From: Hypomesus transpacificus
Lineage: Eukaryota; Chordata; Actinopteri; Osmeriformes; Osmeridae
Direction: 5' to 3'
NCBI RefSeq assembly: GCF_021917145.1
Contig: NC_061072.1
Span: forward strand, 7,999,391-8,063,390
Length of the DNA stretch: 64,000 nucleotides
The position numbers and the translations under genes are program-made. Below are positions 35,331 through 47,074 of this stretch, in pieces (positions within the stretch are counted from its first letter, which is position 1; every line of letters begins with the position of its first letter). Under the pieces are notes generated by a model that was not told the origin of the DNA, ran no database searches, and was given only the letters and a program-made list of their open reading frames with translations.

Positions 35331-35559
35331 ACCACACAGCCCCAGACCACACTGCCCTAGACCACACTGGTGAGCGTGACAAGCACATCAGGGCACTGCT
35401 AACCTCATAACAGCCCATCTCCAGCATTACCTTGACCCTGTTCCCTTTCTCCATGTTTGCCCAGGGGCTGGTGACACTGCTGACGGAGGGTGAGCATGCC
35501 ACCCTGAACACACTCAACGGGACGGCGTCCCGGACACGAGGCCAGCCCCGCCCGAGGGA

Positions 35560-35685
35560 AGGGAGACAGAGAGAGAGGGGAGAGAGAGAGGGGAGAGAGA
35601 GACAGAGAGAGAGACAGAGAGAGACAGAGAGAGAGAGAGAGAGACGGGAGAGAGAGAGGGGAGAGAGAGACATAGAGAGAGCCAG
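35560..35685. repeat. GA-rich microsatellite in anks3 3' UTR
   Basis: GAGAGA and GACAGAGA units downstream of the anks3 stop codon at 35328-35330. The 3' UTR continues to about 36.43 kb. Confidence 0.85.
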
Positions 35686-36415
35686 TCCAGACCGACTCTA
35701 CTCTGGAAACATGGCCAGAGAGGCAGTTGGTAGTGTGGGCTGTCCAGACATGGCAGGAGGCCACGGGCTCCTTCAGCAGGGACTCGACAAGCAGACAGGA
35801 AGGGGACTCTGTCCTCTCCCACGCCTGTGCTTTTTGGACTGATTCACTTCCTGTGTGGAAGTGATCCACTTCCTGTGTGGAAGTGAACCTTTTGAGAGGG
35901 GGAGCTGGGTGACCAGCAAGACCCAACGTGTGAGATTGTTGGACAGTCTTGCTGTGAAATGGACTGACTGCCTTAGTTGCAGTTATCCTGTGTGAGATTG
36001 GAGGTAGCAAGTTATCAATAACAGAATGGTATTTCACCCAAGACTTTTAAGAGATTTTAACTAAACCATGTCTATAATAATATCCAGTTGCTCAATAATC
36101 ACTATAGACCTAAACATTTCAAATGAAATAATGATTGTGCCATTGGGTCTGGCCTAGGGTTTAGCTGTAGTGTTGAAATGGAACCTTTTTCTAATGAATG
36201 GAGAGCTGGGACACAAGCAGAGGCAGTCCGCACCTTGTTATGAACTATGGATCCTGTTTGAAGATCAACTGGGTCAAATGTAATCTTGGTCCTATCCCAC
36301 AAGCTTCTAGCTAATTTGTACTTGTACATCTTGCAATGAGGAACCTTACAGAGCTGTATGTGATTGTTAGAAAGTAGGTTAGCTGAATATGACCTTCACC
36401 TTCAGAAATTCAAAT

Positions 36416-36421
36416 AATAAA
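36416..36421 (+). terminator. Polyadenylation signal of anks3
   Basis: AATAAA on the plus strand, about 1.1 kb after the anks3 stop. The opposing signal of wdr24 lies about 95 bases further on, so the two genes are convergent with nearly touching 3' ends. Confidence 0.6.
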
Positions 36422-36513
36422 ACATTTATTAACTTTTGGTTTCCTGTCCCTGTTCAGTCCAGTAAGATCAGACAAGTTCACATCGTTCAAGAGACAACAT
36501 TTTTAGCAAAATA

Positions 36514-36519
36514 TTTATT
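36514..36519 (-). terminator. Polyadenylation signal of wdr24
   Basis: AATAAA on the minus strand (TTTATT on plus), about 0.8 kb after the wdr24 stop codon at 37338-37336. Confidence 0.5.
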
Positions 36520-37099
36520 GCCCTAGAAAACACTGTGCTAAACATGTTTAGTGGAAGATCTGGATGGTTAAATAATAATATTGGCAAATCAACACCCTCA
36601 CAATGTACATCAAACAGAACTCTTCTCAAAATAAGTCTCTCTATTTACAAACATTTAGGACAGCAAACATTTTTTCTGCCTAACCGCATGTGAATCAAGA
36701 CCAGCTTCGCAATACACCGAAGAGCTTAAAAAGGCAATCCTAGCAAATATATATATACTGTCTATTCACAAACAGTGATTGTATACATTTTATGAGCATT
36801 CATCAATTGGATATAAAAAGTGGGTGGGGCATGTCCCAAACACAGAATCATGAGTCTGCTTGTTCTCTTTGATTGGGTGATTCAGTGGGCTATGCTCTGC
36901 CCCCACCTCTCCCAGCTCCAACACAGCCACCCTGCTAGACTCTTCTCCCCACGCCTACAGCTAGGCGTACACAGGAAGTGACTCAATGCAGACCACACCC
37001 CCTGGTGCCATGACCCAGACCCCCGGTAGCACGGCCCCAGCCTGGTGTGCCAGGCCTAGGGGTGAGGAGGAGTGCTCCCACTCACCCACACAGCAGCAG

Positions 37100-37332
37100 G
37101 CTGGGCAGCTGGGCTGGGCGGAGCTGGGTGGAGCTGCGCGGAGCTGGGCTGGGTGGAGCTGGGCTGGTTGGAGGTGGGCTGGGCGGAGCTGGGTGGAGGT
37201 GGGCTGGGTGGAGGTGGGCTGGGCGGAGCTGGGTGGAGGTGGGCTGGATGGAGGTGCGCTGGGTGGAGGTGTGCTGGGTGGAGGTGCGCTGGGTGGAGGT
37301 GGGCTGGTGGGAGCTGGGCTGGGGGGAGGAGG
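37100..37332. repeat. GC-rich minisatellite in wdr24 3' UTR
   Basis: Units of GGTGGAGGTGGGCTGG and GGAGCTGGGCTGGG, about 13 bases each with variants. The array begins only 4 bases after the wdr24 stop codon. In the wdr24 transcript it reads as CCACCTCCACCCAGCC-type repeats. Confidence 0.9.
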
Positions 37333-37335
37333 AGG

Positions 37336-40300
37336 TCAGGTGTACTCACACAGGTGACCACAGCCAGCAGGACAGTGAGAGCTGCTCTTCAGCCAGTTCA
37401 TCATGTGTTCCAGGTGTCCTCCGTGGCTGCAGCCCTGGCACCACACAAACAGCCCCTTCACCACGTGGTGGCACACGGCACACACGCTGGCACACTGGTG
37501 GCACCTGGGGAGACACGGGCGGCCAGTGGGAACCACACGCATTACACAAGCTCTCTCTAGCTCTCTGTCTCTCTCTCTCTCTGTCTGTCTAGCTCTCTCG
37601 CTCTCTAGCTCTCTCGCTCTCTGTCTCTCTCTCTCTCTCTAGCTCTCTCTCTTAAGCTCTCTAGCTCTCTCTCTCTCTTAAGCTCTCTCTAGCTCTATCT
37701 CTAGCTCTCTCTCACAAGCTCTCTCTCACTAGCTCTATCTCTAGCTCTCTCTCACTAGCTCTCTCTCTAGCTCTCTCTCACTAGCTCTCTCTGTCTAGCT
37801 CTCTCTCACTAGCTCTCACTGTCTAGCTCTCTCTCTCACGCACACCTCGACAGGGCTCCTTGATGCGTTTTCAAGAGAAGAGTTGCTAGTCTTGTATTGT
37901 TATAGCTATGTGGGATAGCTATGTGGTGCTAAAACAATCCACGACTTGACTGCTGCTGCTGCTGTTTGGTTTGAGAGTGTCCGGTTCTCACCTGTCGCAG
38001 ATCCAGCCCTTGTTGCTCATTGGCCGTTTGCAGTTACTGCAGTTGACGTGCAGGGTGGTAGAAGTCTGGTTCAGACAGGTGATGGCACTGCATGTGCTCA
38101 GTTTGATCACCTCGTTGGAGACGTTCCACAGCTCGAAGCGTTGAAGCAAGTCGATGTAGGACATGTACCAGTGTTCCTGTATCCAGACACACACACAAGT
38201 GTGTCATTTAGACGCCGTCTGAAGGCGGCGTGTAATGCATCGTTTCAGACAGTGATTCCTCATGGACGACATTCTAGATTAGCTACTTTCAAGAACAGAC
38301 AAAAAAAAGTTTTTGTTGTTGAGCAGCAGCTAAATAATCGTACTTCCGTGTTGTTGTAGCCGCCAAACATGTCGGTCGGCTACAGCCAGCACATCCAATG
38401 TGTTTTTGTTGTTTGTTAATCTGTTTTTGTTCTGCTGCTGTTTAAAAATCAATCCTATAAGGGGGATTAAAAAAAAAATTTGATTGGTACAAATAGTATT
38501 TGTTCCACCCCCGCCCCCCCCTCCAACCTGGGTGAGGTCGTCGATCTCCTTGCGGATGCGGTCTCCCAGGACGATGAGCACCGACACGGCCATCTGCACA
38601 TCCCCCTGCTCGGCGTAGTGGCCCAGCATCTCCTTCACCACGGGGCAGAAGAAGCGGGCGGGGAGGTGGGGGCTGAAGAGCGGCTGGGAGATGGAGATGA
38701 GGGACAGCGACTCGATGGGCGTCAGGCAGGCCACCTCAGCCTCGTTACCGCTGACGTGTGGCGAGTCGGCCTTGTCCTGCTGCAGGGGCTCCGGGGCGGA
38801 CGGGTTGTCCATGATCTCGTGGCGCAGCGGGAACGCCTCCTGGGGGAGCGTGAACTCCAGCTCCTCGGCTTCCACACGAGAGGATGGGGAGGAGGAGGAG
38901 CAGAGGTTAGGCAAACACAAGAAGCAGAGAAGCCGTGTATAATATATTTGATTTTTATATATATATATATTTGGACCCATGTCTGTTTTTGTATAGTGAA
39001 GCAAACAGTCTTGACAGTGGTCGGAGACTCACCAGCCTGGTTGTCCTGCTCTATGGAGTACAGGTCATCATCTTCCAGCTCTGCATCCCCGAACATGTAC
39101 TCCGCCTGGCCCTCGCTCCCCTCCGTCTCCTCGTTCTCTGCACCAGCCACAGTTACATGCCGTTCAGTCACATCGCTAGGCAACAGGCTATCAGGAACAC
39201 ATACATACGAACCGGGGGAATCCAAACCTCCTGATCTGAACACAGATCCTCCCTCAAACCTCCTGATCTGAACCTCCTGATCCTCCTCCCCCAAGTTATT
39301 AAAGTAGTCCTACCATCGTTGTTGTTGCTGATGTGAGAGTTCCCCGGCTCCAGGTGAGGGTTCTCCTGGCGGTTCTCTCCCTTGTTGCGGTCCAGCCGGT
39401 TCTCCGTGCCCATCTCCTTCATACTGAAGCTGAGGAGGACAGAAGGCGGGTCAGGTTCCCCCTGCGGCTCGTTCCGACACGACGTGACTCGTACGCCGGT
39501 CCACTGAGGGGTCCCTGACAGTTACCTGTTCATCAGAGGCAAGGCGGCCAGCTTGCCCATGTTGTGGTTTGGAACGGGCGTGGAGATGTTGGCCGGGTCG
39601 GAGAACATGATTCGGAGCAGGGTCCATGTGGTTGAAACCTAGCCAGATTCACAGAGGTTAAAAAGACAGATCGTTAACCATAATATGACATTGTTACGCA
39701 CGAAACACCAGTCTTTGTAGTGTCTATATCGCGAGCAATTAGAAACACACGTGTGGTCTTGGAGACTAAATCGGCTCTACAGAAGACGTGCTCTTGACTA
39801 ACCTGAGGTCTGTTGAGTTCTTTGGCCACCGTGGCGTTGTGGTCGCAGAGCTCTGCGAAAGGCTTCCCGCTGAGGAGGTAGAGACGAGCGGTCTTGACGA
39901 ACCAGTCCATGCGGCTGCTCTCCAGGTCGGTCTCAAACACGCTGAGGACGCTGGACACGTGAGCAAACTGCTCCGTCAGGTCGGGCTTCTTGAAGAAGAA
40001 GATGGGGTAGCGGCGGTCTCCTCCCGGGTACGGCTTCCTGTTGGGGTCTCCGCTGATGAGGCTCTCCTTGGCGGCAAAGGCCAGGTCGCCAAACAGGCCG
40101 AAGCACAGCCCCTCCGGATTGGCCTTGTCCACGGGCCGGCTGGCGTCCTTGAACATGTGCTGGTACAGCGTGCTGTCCTTGGAGCCCGACAGCAGGAAGT
40201 CGGGGTCGTGCTGATGGCGCCACGCGATGCCCGTGGTCACGTCCTTGTGCTCCTCGAAGGTGGCGAAGGGAATGAAGGGGCGGCGGACGTCCCACACGTA

Positions 40301-41952
40301 GATGTTGTGGTCCACCATCATGGAACAGGTGGCCAGGTGCCACTTCCTCTCTGGGCGCCACTTGACCCTGGCCACGGAGGCGATGGTCTGGACACAGTAG
40401 ATCTCCTTGGCCCGGTTCGTGGTCATGTCCCACACCTTCACCATCTTGTCTCTGCCGCCTGTGGCCAGCCAACCCCTACAGAAACCCCCATACACATTGA
40501 CAACCGTTCAAACACCTGGTGAACAAACATACTGGAATCTCCTCTGTTCATTTGTAACGTGCGCCTACTTAAATAAACGTTAGGGAACGGTTTTGAAAAG
40601 GTTCTAGCTAACCAGACAGACATGATGAGTTAACGACTGAAAAGTCCTTGCTACGTGAAGAGGGGCAGTTTGATCTGTTCTTCACCTCCTCTTCACCTCC
40701 TCTCAGCCTCACCTGTCATCGGGGTGCCAGTCGCAGCAGAACACGGGGCCGGTGTGGGCGGTGAACATTCTCTCGTACCGGTCGGGGCGCCGGATGTCCC
40801 ACAGCTGAACGTTCCCGTTCTCGAAGGAAGCAGCAAAAGTAAAGTAGTCCTTCATGCTGAACTGGACATCTCTCACACTCTCTGACTGACCTGGACGGAA
40901 GAGAGAGATGACAGTTTATTATTTTTTTTTTTTTACAAAGAATATTGCTGTCATGTAGATTGCATACTGTATTTCAAAGTGTTGCAAATGCATAACGAAA
41001 CAACAAAAAAGAAAATGATCCTTAACAACAACATCAGAGCACAAACTTGAGTCATTACCACTGCCAGCTCCATGCACAAATCCCTACAGTCTAAGTGTTT
41101 TACACCCAATATTTCTTTCTGACACATATTAATGGTGCACATCAGTTTTTAATCTCCAAGGTACTGCAAGTAAATTGCAATTTCTCTATGATGTGTATCT
41201 CTCCAAAATTGTTAACCCCCCCTCCTCCTCCCCCTCCTCCCCCCTTCCCCCCCCCCCCCTCCCTCCCCGTCCCCCTCCCCCTCCCCCTCCTCCCCCCTTC
41301 CCCCCCCCCCCTCCCTCCCCGTCCCCCTCCCCCTCCCCCTCCTGCTATGACGTCCTCCCCCTCCTGCTGTGACGTCCTCCCCCTCCTGCTGTGACGTCCT
41401 CCCCCTCCTGCTGTGACGTCCTCCCCCTCCTGCTGTGACGTCCTCCCCCTCCTGCTGTGACGTCCTCCTACCTGAGAAGGTGCTGACCGACTCCTTCTTG
41501 CGCAGGTCGAAGCACTTCATGTACCCGTCCTGCGAGCCGCTGAGCAGCATGTACACCTCGGTGGGGTGGAAGCACACCTTGTTGACGGTGCGCTTGTGCT
41601 CGGTGAACAGCTGGTCCTGCTTGTTCCGAGAGGGCTTGCCCAGGTTCCAGGTGACCACCGCCCCGTTGGTGGCAGCTGTAGCCAGCAGGTTCTCCTCCAG
41701 CTGGTGCCACATGACGTCGGCACAGCTGAAGTTGAGGGAGGGCTTACGGCCCACGCGTAGGTTCAGCTTCTCCACGAACTGGTCCTCCTCCAAGCCGTAG
41801 ATCTTGAAGATGTTCCTGCCGGCCACCACGACCTGCGTGGCGTCGCGGCACACGCTGATGGCGTTGGCGGGCGCGTCCAGGTGGCAGAACATGGTGCGGC
41901 CGCTGATGGAGCTGTTGCCTAGCGCCGTGGTGACCCGAGACATCTTCTCCAT
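37336..41952 (-). CDS. wdr24: WD repeat protein 24 (GATOR2 subunit)
   Basis: GATOR2 acts at the lysosome to relay amino-acid sufficiency to mTORC1. Exons: 41952-41472, 40890-40713, 40475-39803, 39638-39526, 39429-39314, 39137-39033, 38868-38528, 38176-37992, 37504-37336; total 2361 bases, 786 residues (human 790). The start at [12 protein letters not shown] matches the human start. WD40 propeller repeats fill about residues 1-330 ([65 protein letters not shown]). A helical middle includes [28 protein letters not shown] and [20 protein letters not shown]. The C-terminal zinc-binding RING-like region contains [29 protein letters not shown] and [13 protein letters not shown]. The exon 7 acceptor (GTGTGGAAG, 38869) has a weak tract but fits phase. 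It is convergent with anks3. Confidence 0.96.
37549..37845. repeat. AGCTCTCTCTC compound microsatellite
   Basis: CT-rich repeat with interspersed AGCT, in the last wdr24 intron. No coding content. Confidence 0.9.
41218..41345. repeat. C-rich tract in wdr24 intron 1
   Basis: Poly-C/CCT tract containing an internal duplication of about 60 bases (the CCCCGTCCCCCTCCCCCTCC block appears twice). It directly adjoins the 22-bp repeat array. Confidence 0.9.
41348..41470 (-). repeat. 22-bp CRE-like tandem repeat at the wdr24 intron 1 donor
   Basis: TGACGTCCTCCCCCTCCTGC units start at 41348, 41370, 41392, 41414, 41436 and 41458. On the transcript strand each reads GGACGTCACAG (first copy GGACGTCATAG), one base off the palindromic CRE TGACGTCA. 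The last unit overlaps the donor region (GTAGGAGGACGTCAC, donor at 41471), so the array starts within the splice site of intron 1. Confidence 0.9.
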
Positions 41953-42492
41953 GACCTTCAGACAGCCAACCAAAACAAAATGAAGCATTTTCTTTTAACC
42001 ATCGGGCTGTCTCAGACCCCCCACATCGCGAAGGTTAAAAGACAATGCCATTTATTTGTTTTTGTATTGGGTAAAGTTGTTGTGAAACAAAACGATGGTT
42101 TGTTGTGAACCTTTGGGTCATGTGACCCGAAGGTTCACAAGGGTTAAGTAGTATTACTATTTTTAGTATTAAATTTTTAATTCTCACATGGTGGTGGTCC
42201 AGGAAGAAGGAAATGTTCCACTCAACTTCTGCCCCGGTTCAAAAATAATATCGTAGTGATTCTCTCTAGTTCTGCCAAAAGGAGGCAGTGCAGTTTTGAG
42301 AAATGCTATGTTGGCTACATGTGCCATTTGAATGATGCTGCGTGACACTAGCACGCCTCTTTTCTATCTGTATAATTTTAAGATGGGCACCCAAATGATG
42401 AGCTAACTTGCTAACCACTAGCTACGCACCAGTCTAGACAGCTTGCTAGAGTCACTAGCTTGTTAGCAGCACAAGCTTGATGTGTTCTAATG

Positions 42493-42687
42493 TGGGAGTC
42501 AGATGGCTGAGCGGTGAGGGAGTCGGTCTAGTAATCCGAAGGTTGCTGGATCGATTCCCCGCCGTGCCAAATGACGTTGTGTCCTTGGGCAAGGCACTTC
42601 ACCCTACTTGCCTCGGGGGGAATGTCCCTGTATTTACTGTAAGTCGCTCTGGATAAGAGCGTCTGCTAAATGACTAAATGTAAATGT
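42493..42687 (+). mobile_element. tRNA-derived SINE, copy 5 (subfamily B)
   Basis: Head GAGCGGTGAGGGAGTCGG and B-box-like GGATCGATTCCCCGCC, tail ending ACTAAATGTAAATG. It shares these variants with copy 8 (57157-57350), unlike the other copies. Confidence 0.87.
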
Positions 42688-43212
42688 AATGTTAACCACC
42701 ATCGTGCAATATGTCTTCAGATTCAGACATAAATTATACATCTAGATAATACTGGCTGGCCGCCCATGGCTAAATAGTCTTATATGCTCATCGAGCTGTT
42801 TCATGTTGTTAATCATCTAAACCAACTTAAAGCACTAATTAAAAGCTAAACCATAGTTTGTTGTACTTATTTATAGCAGAAGATGAACATGGTTATGGAT
42901 ATAGTGAGTAGTGGGCTTACAAAATCGCTGTGTGCGAGTGTGTCTATGTGTATTATTCTTCATACAAGATGTGTTTACAGGAGTATTTTAAATATTTTAT
43001 GAATAAACAAATTACAAAGTGACTCCACTATAAAGCGTCTTGTTACGAATTTCAGCCCTGTCAAATAACATTGACAAAATACTCAAAAGTCACAGAAATG
43101 CTTCCCATCTCAAGAGACTTACTCCAGACAGCAGCAGCTGGCCTCAGCCTGTAGAATCACACACGGGCCTTCTCATGCAGTCCTGTCAGAGTTCACCTGG
43201 GGCACACAGGAC

Positions 43213-43345
43213 CACACACACACACACACACACACACAGGACCACACACACACACACACAGGACCACACACACACAGGACCACACACACACACACACAGG
43301 ACCACACACACACACACAGGACCACACACACACATGACCACACAC
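43213..43345. repeat. (CA)n microsatellite with AGGAC punctuations
   Basis: CA dinucleotides interrupted at intervals by AGGACCA, ending in ATGACCACACA. Confidence 0.92.
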
Positions 43346-43586
43346 ATATGAAGTTGTGTGTTTTTAAATCTCCTTCTACTTTACATGTGAATATCACATA
43401 GCTTAAAAAAATATATAATAATAGTTAGGCAGCAAACCCTACCACCTTACTTAACACATTTTTTGCAGGAAACCCTGAGAGCTAGTGTAAGGCAATGCCC
43501 TCTCTCTCAGGTGGAAACCACCTGAGATGGACAGGGGTTGGATCTACAAGTAAACGAGACAAAATGCAGAACACCAGCCCAGATAC

Positions 43587-43762
43587 CTTTAGTCCCGTAG
43601 TCCTTTAACGAATGGATGTGTAGAATGTGCGCTTCCTTGGGCTGGAGGGGCATGTCGGATGGCTTAATTCTCCCAGAGCTGGAGTCCAGTGTGACTGTCC
43701 CAAGGGGACAGGATTAAGGCTGGACCATGGCAAGGAATGTGTCACTGGTGTGCTGAAACACA
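43587..43762 (-). other. Possible noncoding 5' UTR exon of wdr24
   Basis: On the minus strand a strong acceptor (CCCCTTTCCTTCGCAG) and a donor (CTAAAG then GTATCTGG) bracket 176 bases. One frame is open across the right two thirds, but joining it to the wdr24 start exon would not keep frame. A 5' UTR exon is the simplest reading; a separate unknown gene is the alternative. Confidence 0.35.
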
Positions 43763-45040
43763 CTGCGAAGGAAAGGGGAGTGGCCTTGTTTAGTTAAACA
43801 CTGTGTTCAAGTGCTATTTCATTTCATTATATTTAATATAACTTCCGCCACACACTTTGACGGAAGGATCCGCCCTCAATTATATATTATATAATTATGT
43901 ATCCTCTGGTATTTGGAACTGACAGCCATGGAATGCTGTTAGCTATGCATGTTTTGGTCAGGGGGTTAGCCACAAGATAAGCATGTGGTAAGAAAATGTT
44001 TCGACATGACATTGAATGTGATGAATTTAGTGTTCTAACTCGATCGGGGTTAGCCTAGCTAACGCGAGACAACAAGGTAAAGATGATTCTAATTAAAGTA
44101 AGTTCACCATGTACTTGATTGCTAGTGGGTACATTTAGACGTTATGTTTAATTGCTACAGTTGTGGTGTTTACCTTTAGTCTGAATATGAACGTGTCTCT
44201 TCACTTATGGCAAGTCTCTCAAAAATGATGGCTAAGCAATTTAAGCTGGGCGGTGTGCTTCTGTTAATATAGTAGCTGTTTAGCCAGCAAACACTATATA
44301 ACCCTAGCCAACACCTTTGCCAGGAAAACTACTCGTGTTTACAAAAAGGATTCTTTCAGTAGCTAGCAAGCTAGTCTGCTAACGATTGCTGTCCAGCATA
44401 CTACTATGGAGCTTGCTAGCAAGCTAACTGGTGGCAACAACATCAACATAGCAGTCCTGACTTGCAGGCAGTTTTAGTTGCAATTACATGTAGTTTTGTT
44501 TTACATATGATTTATCTACAAGATATTAAGTCTATTCTCAAAACAACAATACTGTCGGATCTCAGTAATATGTCAAAGTTGTGGAAGACTAACCTTTTGA
44601 AACAAGTGTTGTTCTCTGGAACCGGAAATAGTATTGTGACCACCATGCATCTCGCGTGAAGAAGTTTCACTTGACGGAAGTATACAAACAGCTTTTATTC
44701 ATTCATTATATTTTGGTCTCTTCTTAGAGTTGTCAGGTTAGTTTTATATTTTTTTTGTTAAAGTTAAACAGTGAAATGAGAGTATGCAGTATGTCTTAAA
44801 ACGTATTAAAATATATTCGGAGTCAAATATCTAGAATATAGTGTGCAGTGACAGTGTGCTGTGGTATTGAGGTAGCTTTGTTTACGTGCAAGTGGTGGAC
44901 AGCATGCTTCTGTTGTGTCACCGGTGTGCACTCCCTTAAGTAGAACAGAATAATGTGTGTGTGTGTTTGAATGGATGTGTGTGTGTGCGACGCAGGTCTG
45001 AGACGGTGTAAACCCATTTATCTTTTTCACCTGCGTCGTT
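43763..45040. promoter_or_regulatory. Divergent promoter region, wdr24 / HhH-protein gene
   Basis: wdr24 runs left and the HhH gene runs right from this interval. ETS-like motifs (CCGGAA near 44622, CGGAAG near 44675) cluster around 44.62-44.68 kb, with no TATA box seen. It also holds an open frame at 44462-44659 without recognisable homology. Inferred from layout. Confidence 0.4.
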
Positions 45041-47074
45041 ATGAGTCGAACCCTGTTTACCTGTGAAGACCCGGCTGTTTGGAGAGGAGTGGAGGCAGAA
45101 TACTGGGCAGTGGTGGAGGCAAAGTCCCTTGTCAAGGGCAAGAAGTCAGGAAAGCTGCTTACCCTGGACAGATGGTAGTAGCCGCACCACACAACACCCC
45201 CTTGCTCACCAGCATTAGTGAACAGTCCCATTAAAACCATAGGGGACATTTACATTAAGTCATTTAGCAGAAGCTTTTATCCAGAGCAACTTACAGTAAG
45301 TACAGGGACATTCCCCCGAGGCAAGGAGGGTAAAGTGCCTTGCCCAAGGACACAACGTCATTTTTCACGGCCTGGAATCGAACCGGCAACCTTCTGATTA
45401 ATAGCCCGATTCTCTAACCGATCAGCCATCTGACTCCCTGTACAGGTTCACATATACACTGCTTATCGGCTTTAATTCTAGATAAGAATCCCACTTTCTG
45501 TATGCTGCTTTATATGACTTGGGGGAGAGGGGGGACCTGAAGGCCTTTAGATAAGAATCATTTCTCTGGTCAGGTTTCAGCTGGAGCTGCCTGAAGCTAT
45601 TGCAAAGCGACCTGATAGATACATCACCCTTCCAGAGTTGGTGAAAGTGATGGAGTGGAAACTGACCGTGAGTGTTCCACCACACAGAGAACTCAGTATG
45701 AGCTCAACACAACCAGCAGACGCTGTTATCAATCTACTCAGTCTTTCCCCGGGTAGAAGAAGAAGAAAAACACGTACATTCTCCACTCTCATCCCCCACT
45801 GGACGGATTGTATCCACAGAGGGGGAAATTCCGTCCCCGCCTGCAGCAGTTGGTGGCCACCAACGCCGATGACGTGGTGGAGAGGTGTTCCAGGAAGGCC
45901 TTCACCCTGCTGCCTGATGTCCTGGCAGCCATTACCGAGCTCAGCTCCCTCAAAGCCCTGGGTCCAGCCACCGCGTCAGGTCAGCAGAGCCTCCAGCCCA
46001 GTGGGGTAGACCTGGGCCCCTACAGGGCCACTCAGGGGGGGTTGGGATTGGAGCTTATACTATGCCATGATGCACTAGATGATTGCATTCCTGTCTTCTT
46101 TTCTAAGAATAAGCATGTTTAGAAGAACGAATACGTATACACAATGTTGTTTTAGTGACCCTCAATGTGGACTAAATGTTTTTTTTCCTCATTAAGCATG
46201 CTGAATAAAGCTTACACAGCACAGTTCGAGGACTGGAACCTCCTAACTTCTGTCAGAGGATAGTTTAAATGCAGGAAACATCAGCAATTGGGTCTCTGGC
46301 AGGGTTTAACTTGGCCTTTTATATGGTCCGTTTCTGTCCGTGTGTTTCCAGCTGTGTTGGCAGCAGGAGCTCCGGAAGAGGCAGCCTTTATGGCTGACGA
46401 GGCCGTGGAGAGTGTGCCTGGACTGGGGCCCATCCAGTACGCTGCTAAGCACTACGCGCTCTACTTGAGCAAGGTGACTGAGCGCACAAAAGCTCTTAAC
46501 AAAGGTGAGGTAACTTGTTGGAACATTGGGGAGCGTGCGCGTGACATCATTGTTTTGAAATAGATTGCATGTGATGGCGTTCTTGGTCCAGCACTGTTAT
46601 GTTTATGTGTGGAAGTTCAAAGTGACTGAAGGTTGCCTGAACAGGTTTATACAGATCATTTGTTCTATAATTACCATGACCCTTTACTAAGTCCTTCTGT
46701 CCTTAAGTCATAACATTGCTCTTCAGTCAGTCCATATGTACTGCAACAGGTCCGACACCACATTAATACAGTATCCTGTAAAACAGGGTATTTCATTAGA
46801 CTTAACTATGTCTGTTAAAAGGACTGGAAGAATATCTGTTCAGAATTCGGTTTTATTTGCTCAGTTTTATTTTGCTGATCCATCCCTTTCACCCTCAGCG
46901 GACAGCCAGTGTGACTGGACTCCCCATAGGGTGGAGCTGTGTTTGTGGGCATGGGCAGTAGCCAATCAGCTGCAACTTCCACTAGTAAGGGACTTCAATC
47001 TGAAGGCCAGCCTCAATGATACCTCAGATTCCGACACCGACCACAGACCAACCAAGAAACAGAAGACCAAGTAG
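45041..47074 (+). CDS. Uncharacterised protein with HhH-GPD-like motif
   Basis: Exons 45041-45174, 45574-45667, 45820-45979, 46352-46504 and 46899-47074 sum to 717 bases, 238 residues. I do not know a name. The central part (residues 77-175) is compact and helical. LKALGPATASAVLAAGAP (120-137) has the form of the helix-hairpin-helix of HhH-GPD DNA glycosylases (L-x-G-[VI]-G-x-x-T-A), and D145 falls 19 residues past the position of the lysine in endonuclease III, near where that family has its catalytic Asp. Ala126 replaces that Lys. A second hairpin-like VPGLGPIQY follows at 150-158. The acidic/basic C-terminus ends TKKQKTK, a possible nuclear signal. No iron-sulfur cysteine loop. It could instead be a non-catalytic HhH DNA-binding protein. 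Head-to-head with wdr24. Confidence 0.8.
45246..45438 (-). mobile_element. tRNA-derived SINE, copy 6 (reverse)
   Basis: Tail CATTTACATTAAGTCATTTA at the left, tRNA-like head ending CATCTGACTCCC at the right, in intron 1 of the HhH gene. Confidence 0.87.

Larger units (their letters stand above)
42000..43586. other. wdr24 5' intron (inferred)
   Basis: Noncoding AT-rich sequence upstream of the wdr24 start exon. It contains SINE copy 5 (42493-42687) and a CA microsatellite (43213-43345). An acceptor CTGTCTGAAG sits three bases before the start codon, so a spliced 5' UTR is likely. Confidence 0.5.

Noticed and set aside
37047-37592. 181-residue Gly/Trp-rich frame
   Set aside because: Translation of the minisatellite in the wdr24 3' UTR plus antisense of its last exon.
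44462-44659. 65-residue frame near the wdr24/HhH promoter region
   Set aside because: It has no ATG start, no homology and no clear splice partner.
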